From: Sanderia malayensis
Lineage: Eukaryota > Cnidaria > Scyphozoa > Semaeostomeae > Pelagiidae
DNA: 64,000 nucleotides
Assembly: GCA_013076295.1 (NCBI GenBank)
Contig: RQOL01000495.1
Span: 310,001-374,000, forward strand
Reading direction: 5' to 3'
This document shows, piece after piece, positions 61,501 to 64,000 of this stretch (position 1 is the stretch's first letter; each line of letters opens with the position of its first letter). A program made the translations under genes and the position numbers. The notes beneath the pieces are model-generated. The model did not search any database, had not been told where the DNA came from, and saw only the letters and a list, made by a program, of their open reading frames with translations.

Positions 61501-63339
61501 TATGTAAACATGTAAACATAAACATAAACATAAATGCTAATCTGTTTAACCGAATCATTTGAAATGTTTCTTTTCTTGGGCCACTGTTTTTGTTTTACCA
61601 CCTTTCAATTCTTTCCAGCAAACTATCCTTTCACTTCAGCCATTTAACACAGTATAAACCCGCATATAAGAACCTGTAAATTTTCATCCAGCCTATTGTT
61701 CCAAGACAATAGGCTATTGTTTCATCTATTGTTTTGAGCAGCAAAATCACCCTGAAGGTTCTTAATCCATTGGTTCTTATATGCGGGTTGTTACTGCATT
61801 ATATCTTGCAAGCACCTATGAACAAATTCGATTTCCTTTTCACTTTTCGCCATTTAACCCCCTGGAAGTATATCACTTCAAATTGTCAGTCAACGCATTA
61901 AATTTCCATTCCAGGGGGTTGTATTATAACATGCACAGACGGATAACCTACCTCTTGGAATTATATCAATTCGTATTGTATTTCAAGCTATGTTATTTTT
62001 ATTCTGCCATTGGTCACTATTCTAGTAAGATAATTGATTTCTTTTTCAGCATTTGCATTCCCCCCTGTCGCCACACGCACCCAACACATACATCAATGCA
62101 GCGGCACTTGTCAATCACGGGGGGTTGCCTCAAATGAATCACGTCGATGCTAATCCTCCCTGTACGACATTATTCGTCGCCAATCTGGGCAGCCGAACCA
62201 CTGAGGAGGAGCTCAAAGGAATATTCGCTGGGTAAGTTGGCTTGGACTTTGGACTCTCTCTCCTTGACATTAAACAGTTTTTAACTGCAACAAATGCTTT
62301 ATGTCAATGACTCGAACAACTCTCTTCTTTTCTCCATCAGTGACTTAACCTACACTCTCTCCTTTCCTTGATTTTTATTATTAGCATCATAGAAAACCCT
62401 TTCAATATTTCAAACTGACACCATCTCTAATTTGCAATCTTTTGCATCCTCCAGAATGCCTGGCTATCGTCGACTCAAAGTATTGCGCAACAAGAACACA
62501 ACACCCGTTTGCTTTGTTGAATTTTACGACGTTGTAACTGCAATGCAAGCCAGACAACTACTTAATGGGTAAATTATCATTCCTCATAATTAACCTCACA
62601 TAATTAACATAATCATCATTAATTATCATAAATTATCGTAAATTACATTTGTTTACTTTCTTTGGATTATAAATTTATAGAAATTGCAAAGGCTGTGGTG
62701 TATAAATCTGTTTACAATCCAATTGCCTGCAAATACTTTGTTTATTTTACGACCTAAATTAACTACGCTTTGATGTTCCTTTATCTTATGCTTTCCAAGC
62801 TTTCAAATAAATACCTATTTTTGCACTTTACATATCTTTTGGGTCGCAAGTTTCTATTTTACACATCCCATCCAAGTGTCAGTTGTTGTCAAGTGTGAAT
62901 TAAAACTTTATGCTCAATTTTAGGAGATTTAATTTTGTTACTTTTATTTTTAGTCATATTCTTCGATCGTCCGAGACTGGTGCTATGAGGATTGAATTTG
63001 CAAGAAACAAAATGGCTGGCGAGGTGAGTTTATTCTTCTTTGCACTCGACATAGAATCAAAGAGCTTAACTTAACCGATTGATTCTCTGCCTCATATCTC
63101 CTTGATTCTCTGCCTCACATCTCCTTGATTCTCTGCCTCGTAGCTCCCTGATTCTCTGCCTCATATCTCCTTGATTCTCTGCATCGTATCTCCTTGATTC
63201 TCTGCCTCATATCTCCTTGATTCTCTGCTTCGTATTTCTTTCTTCTTCTATCAGCGTAGCAAACATTAACAGGCCTTCTGTTTCTTTTCAGGGTGGCATG
63301 TTAATGTTTGCAAAAAAAGACATCCTTATTGAAAGCTGA
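55540..63339 (+). CDS. CSDE1: CSDE1/Unr-like cold-shock protein with a C-terminal RRM
   Basis: Exons: 55507-55665 (first ATG 55540), 56093-56189, 56732-about 56928, 57441-57535, 58586-58672, 59008-59113, 59495-59667, 60230-60356, 60600-60662, 61331-61489, 62050-62231, 62455-62568, 62954-63023, 63292-63339. Cold-shock segments: SSYGFIECAGQMPRIFFHFS; FGFIKCRERDLSLFFHFS; DSYGFIEFANHEKEVFFHY; plus non-canonical ones such as YEGLIELSEPQKL. From 59495 all phases agree through to the stop. At GDK, where Unr continues its last cold-shock domain, the transcript splices in frame to an RRM: TLFVANL (RNP2) and PVCFVEF (RNP1), like RBPMS/Whi3 RRMs. Unr binds mRNA in translation and stability control. The 5' half has problems: TGA at 56917-56919, an apparent 1-base deficit near 57463, a missing piece before 58586, and a phase clash at 59008. 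Either sequencing indels or partial decay. Confidence 0.7.
55735..55930. repeat. 'accatcctctctattaa' degenerate repeat tract
   Basis: Irregular 17-18 bp units; similar short tracts recur at 58720-58800, 60440-60550 and 63740-63850. Confidence 0.8.
57180..57370. repeat. 14-bp minisatellite
   Basis: About 13 units of 'caccatgttgtcta' with variants. Open in all plus frames, hence spurious ORFs. Intron of the CSDE1-like gene. Confidence 0.9.
57540..57735. repeat. Tandem duplication of about 100 bp
   Basis: Two copies of 'ccctgaaaacatactgtgtt' through 'gatcagatttcttgattaa'. Confidence 0.8.
59155..59425. repeat. 80-bp minisatellite, first array
   Basis: About 3.5 units containing 'gttcgttatatgagggtgaa'; same family as 60663-61290. 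Confidence 0.85.
60663..61290. repeat. 80-bp minisatellite, second array
   Basis: About 8 units; the first begins exactly at the donor of exon 60600-60662 (GAG/GTTTGCTATATACAG), so the repeat supplies the 5' splice site. Confidence 0.9.
62050..63339 (+). CDS. RRM-encoding exons fused to the CSDE1-like gene
   Basis: Four exons (62050-62231, 62455-62568, 62954-63023, 63292-63339) encode one complete RRM: NPPCTTLFVANLGSRTTEEE, MPGYRRLKVLRNKNTTPVCF, VEFYDVVTAMQARQLLNG, AMRIEFARNKMAG and a short tail ending in a stop. The PPC-TLF start and the MRIEFARNKM end are the signature of RBPMS/couch-potato and fungal Whi3 RRMs. It begins in phase 0, as needed by the exon ending at 61489. Confidence 0.8.
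63070..63235. repeat. 23-bp minisatellite
   Basis: About 7 units of 'ctccttgattctctgcctca' plus 3 bases in the last intron of the CSDE1-like gene. Confidence 0.85.
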
Positions 63340-63546
63340 GATTTTTCTCATATCTTCTTCCATTACGTCTTCTAATCATATTTATTGAGACGCCATGTTG
63401 TCGTGACGTCACATTATGGACCTCGTGTTTTCTGGCGTAGGTTGTTCACTGATGACGTCATCAACGTAATATATTATCGGGAAACCTTGGTCTAGACTTC
63501 TGAAAATAATTCATAAACAATTCGAGGGTCTAATTTAATCGAGATG

Positions 63547-63552
63547 AATAAA
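63547..63552 (+). terminator. Polyadenylation signal of the CSDE1-like gene
   Basis: AATAAA about 210 bases after the stop, before T-rich sequence. Confidence 0.5.
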
Positions 63553-64000
63553 TTATTCTAATTTATTTGTCAAATTTTCAGATAATTGTGTATCTTTTTT
63601 GACTTTTGTTGTGATAATTAATTGGAGTAAGTTAATTAGTTTGAGAATTGAACTTTCGTATGTTTTTAATATGTAGATATTGTTAGTTAGTTATAGATTG
63701 TCTTTTATTTAAGAAATCTTATTTTTACTTTCTCTTTCAAACTATCCATCATCTTTATTAAACCATCTTTTCTATTAAGCTATCTTCTTTGTTGAACCAC
63801 TCTCTCTTTTGAACCAACCTCTCTATCAAACCAACCTCTCTATCAATCTATCCTTTTATCAAGTCACTTTCTACGTTTACAAATAGAAGGCTGACATCTT
63901 ACAATTGCTACTAATAGATCAATATTCGAATTTTATACGCTTAGATCAGTGCTTGTTTATGTCTATGATAATATTACGTAATTATACAATGTTAATGCAA

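Overview
This is animal nuclear DNA: AT-rich, intron-rich, with GT/AG-spliced multi-exon genes, AATAAA signals, a tRNA-derived SINE and many non-autonomous DNA transposons. The gene families (DZIP3-type HEPN fused to NACHT, ribonuclease-inhibitor-type LRRs, a CSDE1/Unr-like cold-shock protein) and the dense MITE load suggest a marine invertebrate such as a cnidarian. The sequence alone does not fix the phylum.

Layout. 1-0.4 kb: first coding exon of a minus-strand gene that leaves the window. 1.4-4.3 kb: MITEs, an NLR promoter and nested transposons. 4.9-14.1 kb (+): NLR gene A, intact in every exon phase I could check (14 coding exons, 1279 codons): HEPN, linker, NACHT, helical/LRR-like region, then two tandem Rossmann/TIR-like modules. 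15.4-18.8 kb: a head-to-head inverted duplicate of a small TATA-promoter gene, one copy open and one frameshifted. 20.1-22.6 kb: a broken charged-protein ORF running into a 93-bp minisatellite. 24.6-28.3 kb (-): an LRR gene. Its first three exons are duplicated at 32.4-37.1 kb, with two transposons inserted in intron 1 of the copy. 29.2-31.8 kb: 23-bp satellite arrays in opposite orientations. 37.6-39.1 kb: reverse-transcriptase remnant. 39.4-54.5 kb (+): NLR gene B, a paralog of A with the same exon plan, broken by an 825-bp transposon inside its last module. 55.5-63.3 kb (+): a CSDE1/Unr-like gene whose last cold-shock part is replaced in frame by an RBPMS/Whi3-type RRM.

How it fits together. 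Genes A and B look like cytoplasmic immune sensors: NACHT for nucleotide-driven assembly, an HEPN domain with an intact Rx5H motif as a candidate RNase effector, and C-terminal tandem modules as sensor or second effector. Both share an upstream block with a CCAAT box, a CACGTG E-box and an ISRE-like GAAAGCGAAAGT. B also has perfect NF-kB sites. A roughly 2-kb stretch, introns included, is nearly identical between A and B while both flanks diverge, which points to gene conversion. Exon boundaries were read by eye from phases, splice signals and paralog alignment; no database search was possible.
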